DNA of 64,000 nt from Campylobacter concisus (GTDB lineage Bacteria > Campylobacterota > Campylobacteria > Campylobacterales > Campylobacteraceae): NCBI RefSeq assembly GCF_003049705.1, contig NZ_PIRF01000004.1, positions 62,001-126,000 of the forward strand, given 5' to 3'. The notes under the pieces are model-generated. The model saw nothing but the letters and a program-made list of their open reading frames with translations. It did no database searches and was not told where the DNA came from. This document shows, one piece after another, positions 9,579 to 19,334 of the stretch (position 1 is the first letter of the stretch; each line of letters starts with the position of its first letter). The position numbers and the translations under genes are program-made.

Positions 9579-9684
9579 TGTTTCTCCTAAAAATGTTAAA
9601 TTTTTGTTCGGATTTTATTCAAGAAATGCTTTGCTTCGGCTAAAAAAATCAAATTACATAACTTTAAATTTATCAAGCTGGTGT

Positions 9685-9690
9685 TATAAT
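9685..9690 (+). promoter_or_regulatory. -10 box of the gltX promoter
   Basis: TATAAT with T-rich sequence upstream, 34 nt before the gltX ATG and on the correct strand. Campylobacter vegetative promoters rely mainly on the -10 box, so no clear -35 is expected. Confidence 0.6.
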
Positions 9691-9723
9691 CCAAATTCAA
9701 AATTTAACGTAAGGAATGAGCTT

Positions 9724-11019
9724 ATGTATCGTTTTGCACCCTCTCCAACAGGAGATATGCACATAGGAAATTTACGTGCCGCTATTTTTAATTATATTTG
9801 TTCTTTACAAGATAAAAGCGGCTTTATTTTACGTATAGAAGATACCGACAAAGAGCGAAATATAGAGGGAAAAGAGAAAGATATCTTAGAAATTTTAAGC
9901 AAATTTGGCATAAAACCAGAGCAAATTTACATCCAAAGTGAAAATTTAAAATTCCACAGGCAGTTAGCTTCAAAGCTTCTTATCGATAAAAAGGCCTTTG
10001 CTTGTTTTTGCACCGAAGAAGAGCTTGAGGCAAAAAAACAAAAAGCAAAAGAACAAGGCGTGGCATATAGATATGACGGTACCTGCGAGAGACTAAGCGA
10101 TGCTGAAGTTTTAAACTGCGAGAAGCCATTTGTCATCCGCATGAAAAAGCCAACACGCACTATGAGCTTTACAGATGCGATCAAAGGCGAGCTAAGCTTC
10201 GAGCCAGACGCTGTTGATAGCTTTGTCATCATGAGAGCAGACAAAACACCAACTTATAACTTCGCCTGCGCAGTCGATGATATGCTTGAGGGCGTGACCT
10301 TTGTCATACGTGGCGAGGATCACGTGAGCAATACACCAAAGCAAGACCTCATACGCGAGGGTCTTGGCTACACCGGCAAGATGAATTACGCGCATTTGCC
10401 TATACTTTTAAATATTGAAGGTAAAAAAATGAGCAAGCGCGAGAACGAATCAAGTGTAAAATGGCTCTTTGAGCAGGGATTTTTACCTGAGGCGATCGCA
10501 AACTATTTGATACTTCTTGGTAACAAAACTCCGACTGAAATTTTTACCATCGAAGAGGCGGTGAAATGGTTTGATATAACCAAAATTTCACGTTCACCTG
10601 CTAGATTTGACATTAAAAAACTTGAGCAGATAAATAGAGAACACATCAAGCTTGCCTCAAAAGAGCGTATAAAAGAAATTTTTGGTGTAGATGAAAATTT
10701 GGCTGAGTTAGTTAAATTTTACACTCAAGAAAGCTCACTAGTGCCTGAGATAAAGGCAAAAGTTGAGGCTATATATTCGCCAAAGATAGCTCCAGATGAG
10801 TACAAAAACGAATTTGATATCATCAAAAAAGCAGCTCGTAATTTAAAAGCTTGCAAAACATTTGATGAGTTTAAAAAAGAGCTTATGAGCGCTACAAATT
10901 TAAAAGGTAAAAACTTTTTCATGCCGCTACGTGCGCTTCTTACGAACGACCTTCACGGTCCTGAGCTTAGTGAGCTCTATCCTCTTATCAAAGATGATCT
11001 GGCTAAAATTTTAATCTAG
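9724..11019 (+). CDS. gltX: glutamyl-tRNA synthetase
   Basis: Charges tRNA-Glu with glutamate. The start at ATG 9724 gives 431 residues beginning [16 protein letters not shown], with the class I HIGH-type motif HIGN and the KMSKR signature ([10 protein letters not shown]). The open frame extends 270 nt further upstream, but that part lies across the mscL start and the TATAAT promoter, and AAGGAATGAG precedes the chosen ATG. Epsilonproteobacteria carry two GltX paralogues; the neighbours yggT and slt match the gltX1 locus of C. jejuni. Which tRNA set it charges needs experiment. Confidence 0.95.
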   Translation: MYRFAPSPTGDMHIGNLRAAIFNYICSLQDKSGFILRIEDTDKERNIEGKEKDILEILSKFGIKPEQIYIQSENLKFHRQLASKLLIDKKAFACFCTEEELEAKKQKAKEQGVAYRYDGTCERLSDAEVLNCEKPFVIRMKKPTRTMSFTDAIKGELSFEPDAVDSFVIMRADKTPTYNFACAVDDMLEGVTFVIRGEDHVSNTPKQDLIREGLGYTGKMNYAHLPILLNIEGKKMSKRENESSVKWLFEQGFLPEAIANYLILLGNKTPTEIFTIEEAVKWFDITKISRSPARFDIKKLEQINREHIKLASKERIKEIFGVDENLAELVKFYTQESSLVPEIKAKVEAIYSPKIAPDEYKNEFDIIKKAARNLKACKTFDEFKKELMSATNLKGKNFFMPLRALLTNDLHGPELSELYPLIKDDLAKILI

Positions 11020-11027
11020 GAGCAAAA

Positions 11028-11321
11028 ATGATACTTTCCACCCTATTTTCAGCGATTGCAAACATTTTGCACCTTATTATCACGGTCTATACTTGGATCA
11101 TCATCGCAGCAGCTCTGATTAGCTGGGTCAGACCTGATCCTAGCTCACCGGTCGTGCAGCTGCTTTATAGGCTAACTGAGCCGGTTTATTGCTTTATTAG
11201 ACGCTATATAAAAACAAATTTTAGTGGTATTGACTTTACTCCGCTTATCGTACTTTTAGCACTTCAATTTTTAGATCAATTTTTAATAAGGCTTTTGTTT
11301 GGTTTTGCTGCGTCACTTTAG
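11028..11321 (+). CDS. YggT family integral membrane protein
   Basis: A 97-residue protein with two hydrophobic helices (about 10-30 and 70-92) flanking the conserved YggT segment SWVRPDPSSPVVQLLYRLTEP (broken here as RPDPSSP...LTEPV). The function is unclear; family members are linked to cell shape and division in other bacteria. It starts 8 nt after gltX, and its end overlaps the transglycosylase gene by 23 nt, so these three genes form an operon. Confidence 0.88.
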   Translation: MILSTLFSAIANILHLIITVYTWIIIAAALISWVRPDPSSPVVQLLYRLTEPVYCFIRRYIKTNFSGIDFTPLIVLLALQFLDQFLIRLLFGFAASL

Positions 11322-12936
11322 TATTCTCTCCCTTGTCTGTGTTGCTCTTTTGGCTAAAATTTATACCTACGAAGAGCTAAAAAACGAGCCAAAAAGCCTA
11401 GCAAAAGACTACTACATCAACCGTCTTATTAACGAGGGTAGTTACACAAAAGAGCAGATCGCAGAGCTTTCGCGTGATGTGTTTAGAAAAGCGGGTCTTG
11501 TTCAAAAATCAATCGATAAAATTTTACCTCCAAAAGCGGCTCCTAGCAAATGCCCTGGTGTAAATGCAAAAAATATCACCCAAGCAAATCTAACCTGCCA
11601 AAATTTGCTAACATCTATTGCATTTAGCTTAAAGCTCGATAATCACACTCGTGAAATTTTAGCAGCTAATCTTGCAAAGACAAATCCAGAAAAATCAAAA
11701 ATTTTACTCGCATTAAATGAGCCAAATCCAGCTCAAGCATTTGTAAAACTAAACGATACAAAGAGCTTTCTAGAGCTATTTAACGTCTCTAACCCGCAAA
11801 ATAAAAGTATACTTTTTAGCGAAAGCTTTGATGCAAATTTTATGACCAAGCTATACTCTCAAAAGGGCTTTACAAATTTATTAAACGATATTGTTTTTAA
11901 TAAAAAATATGAAGGTTTTAGAAGAAATTTGCTAAGCATCGATCCAGCCATCACTGAGAAAAATGATGCTTTTACGCTTGGATTAAATGCCATTTTACTA
12001 GGACAAGACGATATCGCTTTTAGTCTTTTTGCAAGAGCCAAGAGCACATTTGAAAGGGCGTGGCAAAGAGACAATGCGACCTTTTGGCAGTACCAGATAA
12101 GTAAAAACGAAAGCTTTTTAAAAGAGCTAAGTGCCAGCAAGGACGCAAATATCTACTCTCTTTACGCAAGAGATTTGATCGGTGGCGAACCACTTGAAGT
12201 CATCGTGCCAAGGCCTAATAAGCAAAATATCGAAAATTTTGACGTGAGCGATCCGTTTTTATGGAACAAAACTGCAGCCCTTGCAAAGGATATGAATGCC
12301 ACGCAAGCAAGCGAATTTGCGAAGAAATTTTATACAAACGAAAGCATTGGTGCTTATGCATACTTCATGCAAAAGGCGCATGGTTGGGAGAAACAATACT
12401 TCTTAATGCCAAGCTCTCCTGAGCTTGATGGCGTCAGTAACGAGAGAAAATCGATGATCTATGCCCTAGCTAGACAAGAGAGTCTCTTTATCCCAAGTGT
12501 GGTTTCTACTTCATACGCCCTTGGTATGATGCAGTTTATGCCATTTCTCGCAAATGCGATCGGCAAAAAAGAGCTAAAAATCCCAAATTTTGACCAGGAT
12601 GATCTTTTTAAAACAGATATTGCATTTAAATTTGCAAATCACCACCTAAACTATCTTGATAAATTTCTCTACCACCCGCTGTTTACAGCCTACGCATATA
12701 ATGGCGGTATCGGCTTTACCAAAAAGCTTATCACAAGAGATGATATGTTTAAAGAGGGGAAATTTGAGCCATTTTTATCGATCGAGCTTGTCCCAGTCGC
12801 AGAGACTAGAAACTACGGAAAAAAGGTGCTTGCCAACTACGTGATCTATATGGCGCTTACTGGTTCCAATATAAAGATTTCGCAACTTTTCGAAAATTTA
12901 ACAAAACCGGCTTTGACTGATAAATTTCGAAACTAA
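11299..12936 (+). CDS. slt: soluble lytic murein transglycosylase
   Basis: Cleaves peptidoglycan glycan strands in the periplasm to anhydromuropeptides. The 545-residue protein starts with a short signal-like hydrophobic stretch (SILSLVCVALLAKIYTY), then an alpha-helical superhelix region, then the C-terminal SLT domain. The catalytic Glu is in ALARQESLF, followed by SYALGMMQFMP and AYNGG. The start used is TTG within yggT; start assignment is uncertain by a few codons. Its last 80 nt are overlapped by the convergent lipoprotein gene. Confidence 0.9.
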   Translation: MVLLRHFSILSLVCVALLAKIYTYEELKNEPKSLAKDYYINRLINEGSYTKEQIAELSRDVFRKAGLVQKSIDKILPPKAAPSKCPGVNAKNITQANLTCQNLLTSIAFSLKLDNHTREILAANLAKTNPEKSKILLALNEPNPAQAFVKLNDTKSFLELFNVSNPQNKSILFSESFDANFMTKLYSQKGFTNLLNDIVFNKKYEGFRRNLLSIDPAITEKNDAFTLGLNAILLGQDDIAFSLFARAKSTFERAWQRDNATFWQYQISKNESFLKELSASKDANIYSLYARDLIGGEPLEVIVPRPNKQNIENFDVSDPFLWNKTAALAKDMNATQASEFAKKFYTNESIGAYAYFMQKAHGWEKQYFLMPSSPELDGVSNERKSMIYALARQESLFIPSVVSTSYALGMMQFMPFLANAIGKKELKIPNFDQDDLFKTDIAFKFANHHLNYLDKFLYHPLFTAYAYNGGIGFTKKLITRDDMFKEGKFEPFLSIELVPVAETRNYGKKVLANYVIYMALTGSNIKISQLFENLTKPALTDKFRN

Positions 12937-13336
12937 GTGCTAGATCGTCACTTTGCTTACTTGGTGCGGTAACTTCATAATAAACCGCCCAAGGCATAGA
13001 AAATCCAGCAAATTTTAGCATCTCGTCATTTTCATCAAGCAGCCTTGCGTTTGTGGTATTTGAGTCGCCATTTACTTTTATGTTCTTTAAATTTTGTGCA
13101 TCTTCTTTTGGATTTATGGCCACCAAAAAATGCTCTTTGCTCTGGTCTAAATTCGAATTGTAGATCGGATTTAAATAAGTAGCGATGATGAGCGTCCTGT
13201 CAGCGCCATCAATAATCTCACTCTTGCTTGTGTAGGCCAAAAGCTCATTTTTTAAGGGCTCATGTACGATTACTTTTTCACCAGCACAGCCAAATATCAT
13301 CAAAATAAATACAAAAAACGATATAAATTTACTCAT
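12857..13336 (-). CDS. putative lipoprotein of unknown function
   Basis: A 159-residue protein with a lipoprotein signal (MSKFISFFVFILMIFGC, Cys17 as the lipid site). The rest is soluble and has no motif I recognise; it contains VAINPKEDAQN and a C-terminal KVAKSLYWNQ. A similar lipoprotein gene lies at this place in C. jejuni, between slt and mobB, so it is conserved in the genus. It converges on slt and overlaps its coding end by 80 nt. Confidence 0.75.
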   Translation of the reverse strand: MSKFISFFVFILMIFGCAGEKVIVHEPLKNELLAYTSKSEIIDGADRTLIIATYLNPIYNSNLDQSKEHFLVAINPKEDAQNLKNIKVNGDSNTTNARLLDENDEMLKFAGFSMPWAVYYEVTAPSKQSDDLALSFEIYQSKPVLLNFRKVAKSLYWNQ

Positions 13337-13421
13337 AAAAACTCTTAAATTTCTAAAATTTCTGCCATTTTAGCATTTTAATTTTTAAATTTCACTCATA
13401 AATTTTAAAGCCAACATAAGT

Positions 13422-13427
13422 TATAAT
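13422..13427 (+). promoter_or_regulatory. -10 box upstream of mobB
   Basis: TATAAT in the divergent gap between the lipoprotein gene and mobB, 29 nt before the mobB ATG on the plus strand. Confidence 0.55.
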
Positions 13428-13456
13428 CGCGAGAAATTTTAACAAAAAAGGTTCTT

Positions 13457-13936
13457 ATGAAAAGACTTGCTATCGCTTTTTCTGGCCCTTCAAATAGCGG
13501 GAAAACGACTCTTATTTTAAAGGTAGCAAAAAAATTTATAGATGATGGTTTGAAAGTCGCGATAGTAAAACACGACCCGGGCGACAAGGCTAAATTTGAT
13601 GTTGAAGGCAAGGATAGCTTTAAATTTTCACAAACTGGGGCAGATGTGGTGGTGATGAGTCCGACTAGAACAACTTATTTTTCACAAAATCCACAAGAAA
13701 TTAGCGATGTCATTAAAATGCTAGGCGAGTTTGATGTGCTATTAGTTGAGGGTTTAAAGACGCTTCCACTGCCAAGATTAAGTGTTTTTAAAGATGAAAT
13801 AGATGAAAAATATCTTAGCTTTTCAGATGCGATCGCAACATATAAAAAACAAATTCCTTACGAGATAAAAAATATAAATTTAGACGATATAGACGCCATT
13901 TGTGCGTGGATAATCAAAAATGCAAAGGCTGTATAA
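13457..13936 (+). CDS. mobB: molybdopterin-guanine dinucleotide biosynthesis protein MobB
   Basis: A 159-residue P-loop GTPase-like protein that assists MobA in making the guanine-dinucleotide form of the molybdenum cofactor. The Walker A motif [10 protein letters not shown] is at residues 10-19, and the family segment [20 protein letters not shown] follows at about 35-54. The cofactor it serves is the kind used by the formate dehydrogenases in the island. It overlaps fbp by one base (TAATG). Confidence 0.92.
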   Translation: MKRLAIAFSGPSNSGKTTLILKVAKKFIDDGLKVAIVKHDPGDKAKFDVEGKDSFKFSQTGADVVVMSPTRTTYFSQNPQEISDVIKMLGEFDVLLVEGLKTLPLPRLSVFKDEIDEKYLSFSDAIATYKKQIPYEIKNINLDDIDAICAWIIKNAKAV

Positions 13937-14799
13937 TGCAAGAATTAAATCAAATTTTTAACACCATAAAAGAGATCGCAAAAGAGATAAGCGAAGTGAT
14001 AAAATACGCCGATCTTGGCTACACAACCCACGAAAACGCGACTGGCGACACACAGCTAAAACTTGATGTGAAAAGCGACGAGATCATTACGGCTAAATTT
14101 AAGGAGCTTGCCTGCGTAAAAGCACTAATTAGCGAAGAGAAAGAGGACGCTCTTGAGATCAATAAAAACGCTAAATTTATCATCGCTTACGATCCACTCG
14201 ATGGCTCAAGCCTAGTTGATGTAAATTTCGCCGTTGGCTCGATCTTTGGCATCTACGAAGACGAGGTAAAACCAGAAAATTTAATAGCCGCAGCTTACAG
14301 CATATATGGCCCAAGGCTTGAGCTTGTAATTGCTGAGAAAAAGGGCGCTTTGCCTAAATTTTATAGACTTGGCAAAGATGGCGAGTTTAAATTTGTAAAA
14401 GAGCTTGAGCTAAAAGAAAAGGGAAAGCTAAATGCCACGGGAGCCACGCAAAAGGGCTGGAGCCAAACGCATAGAAATTTTATAAACGAGTTATTTAACG
14501 AGGGCTACAGACTAAGATACTCAGGTGCGATGGTGAGCGACCTACATCAAATTTTGCTAAAAGGTGGCGGTCTTTTTAGCTATCCAGCAACGAGCGATCA
14601 TCCAAATGGCAAGCTAAGAGTAGTCTTTGAGGTGTTGCCATTTGCCTTCATATATGAAAACGCAAAGGGCGCAACGACAAACGGCAAAAACCAAACGCTT
14701 TTTGATATAAAAATAGAAAAAATTCACCAAACAACGCCATGCTTCTTTGGCTCACGTGATGAAATTTCTCTTTTGCATAAATTTTACGAGCAAAAATAA
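13936..14799 (+). CDS. fbp: fructose-1,6-bisphosphatase class I
   Basis: Gluconeogenic hydrolysis of fructose-1,6-bisphosphate. Starting at ATG 13936 (overlapping the mobB stop) it has 287 residues and begins MQELNQIF. A longer frame from 13900 would add only part of mobB read in another frame. The family marks are SEEKED (metal site), [22 protein letters not shown] (substrate and metal loop) and [15 protein letters not shown] near the C-terminus. The length is shorter than the E. coli enzyme but usual for epsilonproteobacteria. Confidence 0.93.
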   Translation: MQELNQIFNTIKEIAKEISEVIKYADLGYTTHENATGDTQLKLDVKSDEIITAKFKELACVKALISEEKEDALEINKNAKFIIAYDPLDGSSLVDVNFAVGSIFGIYEDEVKPENLIAAAYSIYGPRLELVIAEKKGALPKFYRLGKDGEFKFVKELELKEKGKLNATGATQKGWSQTHRNFINELFNEGYRLRYSGAMVSDLHQILLKGGGLFSYPATSDHPNGKLRVVFEVLPFAFIYENAKGATTNGKNQTLFDIKIEKIHQTTPCFFGSRDEISLLHKFYEQK

Positions 14800-15017
14800 T
14801 GCAAGAAACACAAGCAAGCGAGTCACTTGACGCATTTGAACTAGCCTTAAAGCAAAAAGCAAAAATTTTGCAAGAGTGCCAAAGCCAAAAAGGGCAAAAA
14901 AGCTGCTTTAACTGCGAAGTATTTTTTGACTGCGAGACAAGAAAAGAGTACGTAAATAGCTGCTACAACTCGATGTCAAAGGGCAATACTGGCAGTGATG
15001 GTGGATTTGATTTTTAA
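14799..15017 (+). CDS. small conserved cysteine-containing protein
   Basis: A 72-residue protein that begins at the ATG overlapping the fbp stop. It has four cysteines in a CFNCEVFFDCETRKEYVNSC pattern, which could bind a metal or form disulfides, and an acidic, glycine-rich tail. A homologue occupies this position between fbp and metS in C. jejuni. No function is known to me. Its tight coupling to fbp and its 15-nt spacing to metS argue that it is real. Confidence 0.75.
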   Translation: MQETQASESLDAFELALKQKAKILQECQSQKGQKSCFNCEVFFDCETRKEYVNSCYNSMSKGNTGSDGGFDF

Positions 15018-15032
15018 AATTAAAGGAAAAAT

Positions 15033-16955
15033 ATGAAAGAAAAAGCTTATATAACAACCCCAATATACTATGTAAACGACGTGCCACACATTGGCCACGC
15101 ATATACGACCATCATCGCCGATACACTTGCTAGATTTAACCGCTTGCAAGGCAAAGAGACCTACTTTATGACGGGCACAGACGAGCACGGACAAAAGATC
15201 GAGCAAGCAGCTCGTGCTAGAGGCAAGACTCCAAAAGAGTACGCCGATGAGATTAGCGCTAAATTTAGGTCACTTTGGGATGAGTTTGAGATAAGCTATG
15301 ATCATTTTATAAGAACGACCGACGAAGAGCACAAGCAAACCGTACAAAATGTCTTTGAAAAGATGCAAGCAAATGGCGATATTTACAAAGGCGAATACGA
15401 AGGCTTTTACTGCGTTAGCTGCGAAACTTTTTTTAACCAAAGAGACCTACTAGAAGACAATCACTGTCCAGACTGCGGCCGCGTGACGTCTTTAGTCAAA
15501 GAAGAGAGCTACTTTTTCAAGCTTTCAAAATATGAAGACGCGCTTTTAAAATGGTACGAAAATGACGAGCTTTGCGTCATCCCAAAAGGTAAGAAAAACG
15601 AGGTCGTAAGCTTTGTAAAAGGTGGACTAAAAGATCTTTCAGTAACTAGAACTAGCTTTGACTGGGGCATAAAGCTACCAAAGAGCGCAAACGATGAAAA
15701 GCACGTTATGTACGTCTGGCTTGACGCGCTTATAAACTACCTAACAACACTAGGATATTCAAGAGATGACGCTAGAATGGATCTTTGGCCATACACTACT
15801 CACATCGTTGGCAAAGATATTTTACGCTTTCATGCAGTTTACTGGCCGGCATTTTTGATGAGTCTTGGCTTACCATTACCAAAACACGTAGCAGCGCACG
15901 GCTGGTGGACCATAAATGGCGAAAAGATGAGCAAAAGTAAGGGTAACGTTATAAACCCAAGAGAGGTCGCAAATGCTTACGGACTTGAAAATTTCAGATA
16001 CTTTTTGCTTAGAGAGGTGCCATTTGGTCAAGATGGTGACTACAGCCAAAAAGCATTAATCGAGCGCATAAACTCAGAGCTTGGCAACGGACTTGGCAAC
16101 TTACTAAGCCGCATTGTTGGCATGAGTGCAAAGTATAGCGACTATAAAATCGATTCGAAAGATGTGCTCAAATCTCACAAAGCTGAACTTGATGAGGCAA
16201 AGGGCTACCTTGATGAGGCTATTAAAAATTTAGAAAATTTAGCGACGAACCGCTATTTAGAGGATCTTTGGAAGATCGTAACGCTAGCAAATGCAGCCGT
16301 TGCGAAGTATGAGCCATGGTCGCTTATCAAAGCTGGCAAAACTGACGAGGCAAACGCGCTTGTAGCACTTTGTGCGAATTTGCTTGCAAAAGTGGCGATA
16401 CTACTTAGTCCAGCCATGCCAAAAACTTGTGCTAAGATAGCTGACACGCTTGGCTTTAGCATAGACACAGCTTCTTACGAGAATCTTGTCTTAAAAAATA
16501 AAATTTCAAATTTTGTAGCAAAAGCTACCGAGCCACTTTTCCCAAGGATAGAAAAAGAGCTAATGAGCGAGGCAAATGAGCCAAAGGTTGAAGCAAAAGA
16601 TGAGCCAAAAGAGGAGAAAAAAGAGGACGAAATCATTAGCATTGATGACTTTGCAAAGGTGGTGATAAAAGTAGGTGAAGTGCTAGAGTGCGAGAGAGTT
16701 GAAGGTAGCGAGAAGCTGCTTAAATTTAAGATAGATCTTGGCGAGGAGCAGCCACGTCAAATTTTATCTGGCATTGCAAAATACTACGAGCCTAGCTCGC
16801 TTGTGGGCAAGCAAGTTTGCGTTTTAGCAAATTTAAAAGAGCGAATGATGATGAAAAAATATGTCTCTCAAGGCATGATCCTAAGCGCATCAGACGGCTC
16901 GCTAACGCTTCTTGGCACGCAGGGCAAGGTCAAAAACGGTGCGATCGTTGGCTAA
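15033..16955 (+). CDS. metG: methionyl-tRNA synthetase
   Basis: Charges elongator and initiator tRNA-Met. The 640-residue protein has the class I motifs HIGHAY (near 22) and KMSKSKG (near 298), the GTDEHG core motif, and a zinc knuckle CVSC...CPDC in the connective insert. After an acidic Lys/Glu linker (about 515-535) comes the EMAP/Trbp111-type tRNA-binding domain (VVIKVGEVLECERVEGSEKL...). The gene is often called metS in Campylobacter. It is followed directly by the Mur-domain-like gene with no gap. Confidence 0.96.
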   Translation: MKEKAYITTPIYYVNDVPHIGHAYTTIIADTLARFNRLQGKETYFMTGTDEHGQKIEQAARARGKTPKEYADEISAKFRSLWDEFEISYDHFIRTTDEEHKQTVQNVFEKMQANGDIYKGEYEGFYCVSCETFFNQRDLLEDNHCPDCGRVTSLVKEESYFFKLSKYEDALLKWYENDELCVIPKGKKNEVVSFVKGGLKDLSVTRTSFDWGIKLPKSANDEKHVMYVWLDALINYLTTLGYSRDDARMDLWPYTTHIVGKDILRFHAVYWPAFLMSLGLPLPKHVAAHGWWTINGEKMSKSKGNVINPREVANAYGLENFRYFLLREVPFGQDGDYSQKALIERINSELGNGLGNLLSRIVGMSAKYSDYKIDSKDVLKSHKAELDEAKGYLDEAIKNLENLATNRYLEDLWKIVTLANAAVAKYEPWSLIKAGKTDEANALVALCANLLAKVAILLSPAMPKTCAKIADTLGFSIDTASYENLVLKNKISNFVAKATEPLFPRIEKELMSEANEPKVEAKDEPKEEKKEDEIISIDDFAKVVIKVGEVLECERVEGSEKLLKFKIDLGEEQPRQILSGIAKYYEPSSLVGKQVCVLANLKERMMMKKYVSQGMILSASDGSLTLLGTQGKVKNGAIVG

Positions 16956-17939
16956 ATGACAATAGAAAATTTAACACGCCTAATAAATGCCGAGGCTCTA
17001 AACGCGCCGACGATAACTAGCGTAAGCGAGTTTGTTTTCGAGCTAAAGCATGTAAGACGTGGCTTTGCCTATATTTGCTTAAACGCAAACGATAGCGACA
17101 TAGAAACAGCGATTAAACAAGGCGCATACGCCATAATTAGCGAAGATAATGTACCAATTATCGACAAAGAGATCGCTTTTTTAAAAGTTAGTAGCTTACA
17201 AACTGCCATGATAAAACTCATGAGATTTGAGGCTACTCACAAAGATTTAAAATTTTGCGCCGTAAATCCTTTTATAAATGATTTTTTAGAAAAATCAAAA
17301 CTTGGCTCTAACGCACACGTCATGTCAAAAAATATCACTGAGCTTTTTAATCAAATTTTTCACGCAAAGGTCTTTGATGTCTTTTTTGGCGATGATACAA
17401 GAACACTTCAGCGAATATCGCCTCTTTTTGAGACCATTTACACAGATACAACTATGCACGAGATAAATCCAAGCTCGATCTTTTTTACAAACACGGTCTT
17501 TAAGCAAACATACTATCAAAACTTAAACATACCACGAGTTTTTGCTGGGATGTTTTATGGGCTCTTAAAATTTCTTGATAGCAATAAAATTTCATTTAAG
17601 CCTTACGAAGGTAGGATTCACGGGCATTTTGACCCGATTTTTATAGATAAAAATTTTATTCCTACTAGTTTTGGAAATAGCTTTAGAGCCATAATTACTG
17701 AAAGTGATGAAGATTTATTCATAAGCCAAAGTATATTTTTAAATAAAAAATTTAGCTCTGACGAGATAAAAATTTGCTTGCCAGAAGGCTCGTTATTAAA
17801 AGTACAAAACGCAATCTACTTTAAAAATTTAAGCGAGATAAAAAAGCTTAAAAATTTTATCTATATATTGATTTTATGCCAAAAAGAGGAGCTTTTAGAA
17901 GAGCTTCACAAAGCATCTGAAGAAAATCTACTCTTTTAA
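16956..17939 (+). CDS. hypothetical protein with a Mur-ligase-like N-terminal segment
   Basis: A 327-residue protein starting directly after the metG stop. Residues about 20-65 ([20 protein letters not shown], then [13 protein letters not shown]) resemble the N-terminal UDP-binding domain of MurE/MurF ligases, where a Val-x-x-Gly segment precedes a GA-x-AVV-E strand. However, I see no GxxGKT ATP-binding loop and no central ligase domain, so it is not an active Mur ligase. It corresponds by position to a conserved hypothetical gene beside metS in C. jejuni. Its 3' end overlaps ybeY by 12 nt, convergent. Confidence 0.7.
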   Translation: MTIENLTRLINAEALNAPTITSVSEFVFELKHVRRGFAYICLNANDSDIETAIKQGAYAIISEDNVPIIDKEIAFLKVSSLQTAMIKLMRFEATHKDLKFCAVNPFINDFLEKSKLGSNAHVMSKNITELFNQIFHAKVFDVFFGDDTRTLQRISPLFETIYTDTTMHEINPSSIFFTNTVFKQTYYQNLNIPRVFAGMFYGLLKFLDSNKISFKPYEGRIHGHFDPIFIDKNFIPTSFGNSFRAIITESDEDLFISQSIFLNKKFSSDEIKICLPEGSLLKVQNAIYFKNLSEIKKLKNFIYILILCQKEELLEELHKASEENLLF

Positions 17940-18374
17940 ATTTTTATTATTTATAAGATCAATTAGCCTAACATCCTCACTTCTTACGATTAGACTTTTA
18001 GGCAGCTCAAATTTCTTGATAACCTCGCACTCTTTTTCTCTCATTTCGCCATCATCTTTTTCATGATCAAATCCCAAGATATGAAGCAATCCATGTGTAA
18101 AAAGTAGTGCGGTTTCGGCATCTTCGCTATGATTTAGCTCTGCAGCTTTTTCTTTTACCATATCTTTGTTTATAACGATTGAGCCAAGTGGGGCATGAAT
18201 GACAAGCTCAAGCGGAAAACTTAAAACATCTGTCGTTTTATCAATGCCTCGCTCAGTTTTATTTAGTTCTCTCATCTCTTCTCTACCGACAAAAACCAGT
18301 TCGATTTCTCCTAACGTCAAATATTCACAAATTTCATCTAAAATTTTTGGATAGCTCTCTTCGCAAAGTATCAT
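17928..18374 (-). CDS. ybeY: endoribonuclease YbeY
   Basis: Zinc RNase used in 16S rRNA 3' maturation and ribosome quality control. The zinc motif H-G-x-L-H-x-x-G-x-D-H is present as [11 protein letters not shown], with the upstream family signature DVLSFPL. The frame can be extended to a TTG at 18416, but the ATG at 18374, preceded by AAGGAAAG on the minus strand, gives a normal 148-residue protein and keeps clear of the queC promoter. Confidence 0.92.
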   Translation of the reverse strand: MILCEESYPKILDEICEYLTLGEIELVFVGREEMRELNKTERGIDKTTDVLSFPLELVIHAPLGSIVINKDMVKEKAAELNHSEDAETALLFTHGLLHILGFDHEKDDGEMREKECEVIKKFELPKSLIVRSEDVRLIDLINNKNLKE

Positions 18375-18400
18375 TTTAGGCTCTTTCCTTAGTAACTTTT

Positions 18401-18408
18401 TGTATAAT
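18401..18408 (+). promoter_or_regulatory. TG-extended -10 box of the queC promoter
   Basis: TGTATAAT lies 24 nt before the queC ATG, in the gap between divergent ybeY and queC. Confidence 0.6.
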
Positions 18409-18432
18409 TCTAGCAAAAATAAAAGGCAAAAT

Positions 18433-19152
18433 ATGAAAAAAGCAGTTTGTATAATGAGCGGCGGTATGGATAGTACGCTTTGTGCTGTAATGGCAAAAAA
18501 GGCTGGATATGATATCGTAGCACTTCATTTTGACTATGGCCAAAGGACGATGAAACGTGAAAAACGTGCATTTAACGAAATTTGTGAAAGATTAGGCATT
18601 ACAAAAAAGATAAGTTTAGATGTTAGCTTTATTGCCCAAATAGGCGGAAATTCTTTAACCGATGAAAGCTTGCAAATAAGAAAAGACGGAGTGGAAAAAG
18701 ATGTGCCAAATACCTATGTACCTTTTCGAAATGGTATTTTTATCTCGATCGCTGCCGCACTTGCTGAAAAAGAAAATGCACAAGCTATCTATATCGGAGT
18801 CGTAGAAGAAGATAGTTCAGGCTATCCTGACTGCAAAGAAAGCTTCATAAAAAGTATAAACGAGGCTATAAATTTAGGCACATCGCCTAGTTTTTCGTGT
18901 GAGATAATTACTCCACTTGTAAATTTAAGCAAGGCTGACATCGTAGCAAAATCGCTTGAGCTTGGCTCGCCACTAGAGCTAACCTGGAGCTGCTACGAGA
19001 GCGGGGACGAGGCATGCGGACTTTGTGATAGTTGCAGATTAAGATTAAATGGCTTTAAAAAGGCAAACACCACTGATAAAATCGCATATAAAAATCAAAA
19101 ATTTTCCTTATGGGCCTCTAAAAGTGATAAATTATTAAGCAAGAGCATTTAA
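18433..19152 (+). CDS. queC: 7-cyano-7-deazaguanine synthase
   Basis: Makes preQ0 from 7-carboxy-7-deazaguanine with ATP and ammonia, in queuosine biosynthesis. Starting at ATG 18433 it has 239 residues. The PP-loop is SGGMDST (8-14) and the zinc site is the C-terminal [18 protein letters not shown] with four cysteines. An extension to 18400 would read through the promoter and lacks a ribosome site, so it is rejected. Confidence 0.95.
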   Translation: MKKAVCIMSGGMDSTLCAVMAKKAGYDIVALHFDYGQRTMKREKRAFNEICERLGITKKISLDVSFIAQIGGNSLTDESLQIRKDGVEKDVPNTYVPFRNGIFISIAAALAEKENAQAIYIGVVEEDSSGYPDCKESFIKSINEAINLGTSPSFSCEIITPLVNLSKADIVAKSLELGSPLELTWSCYESGDEACGLCDSCRLRLNGFKKANTTDKIAYKNQKFSLWASKSDKLLSKSI

Positions 19153-19334
19153 CGAATTTAAAGATATATCAACGTTTAGACTCTTGCTAGCTACCAAAAA
19201 CATAAATTCTCAGTCAAGTTTGCCAAAATTTAATAAAGAAGATTAAAAAGTAGTTGATAAACTTAGCCAAAACGTACCAAGCATAAAGTAAAAATTTTTA
19301 AGTAAGTGGTTGCTGCCACGGCTTTTTAGTGATC

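Noticed and set aside
9454..9723. Upstream extension of the gltX frame
   Set aside because: It runs antisense through mscL and across the TATAAT promoter; the family N-terminus and ribosome site fit ATG 9724.
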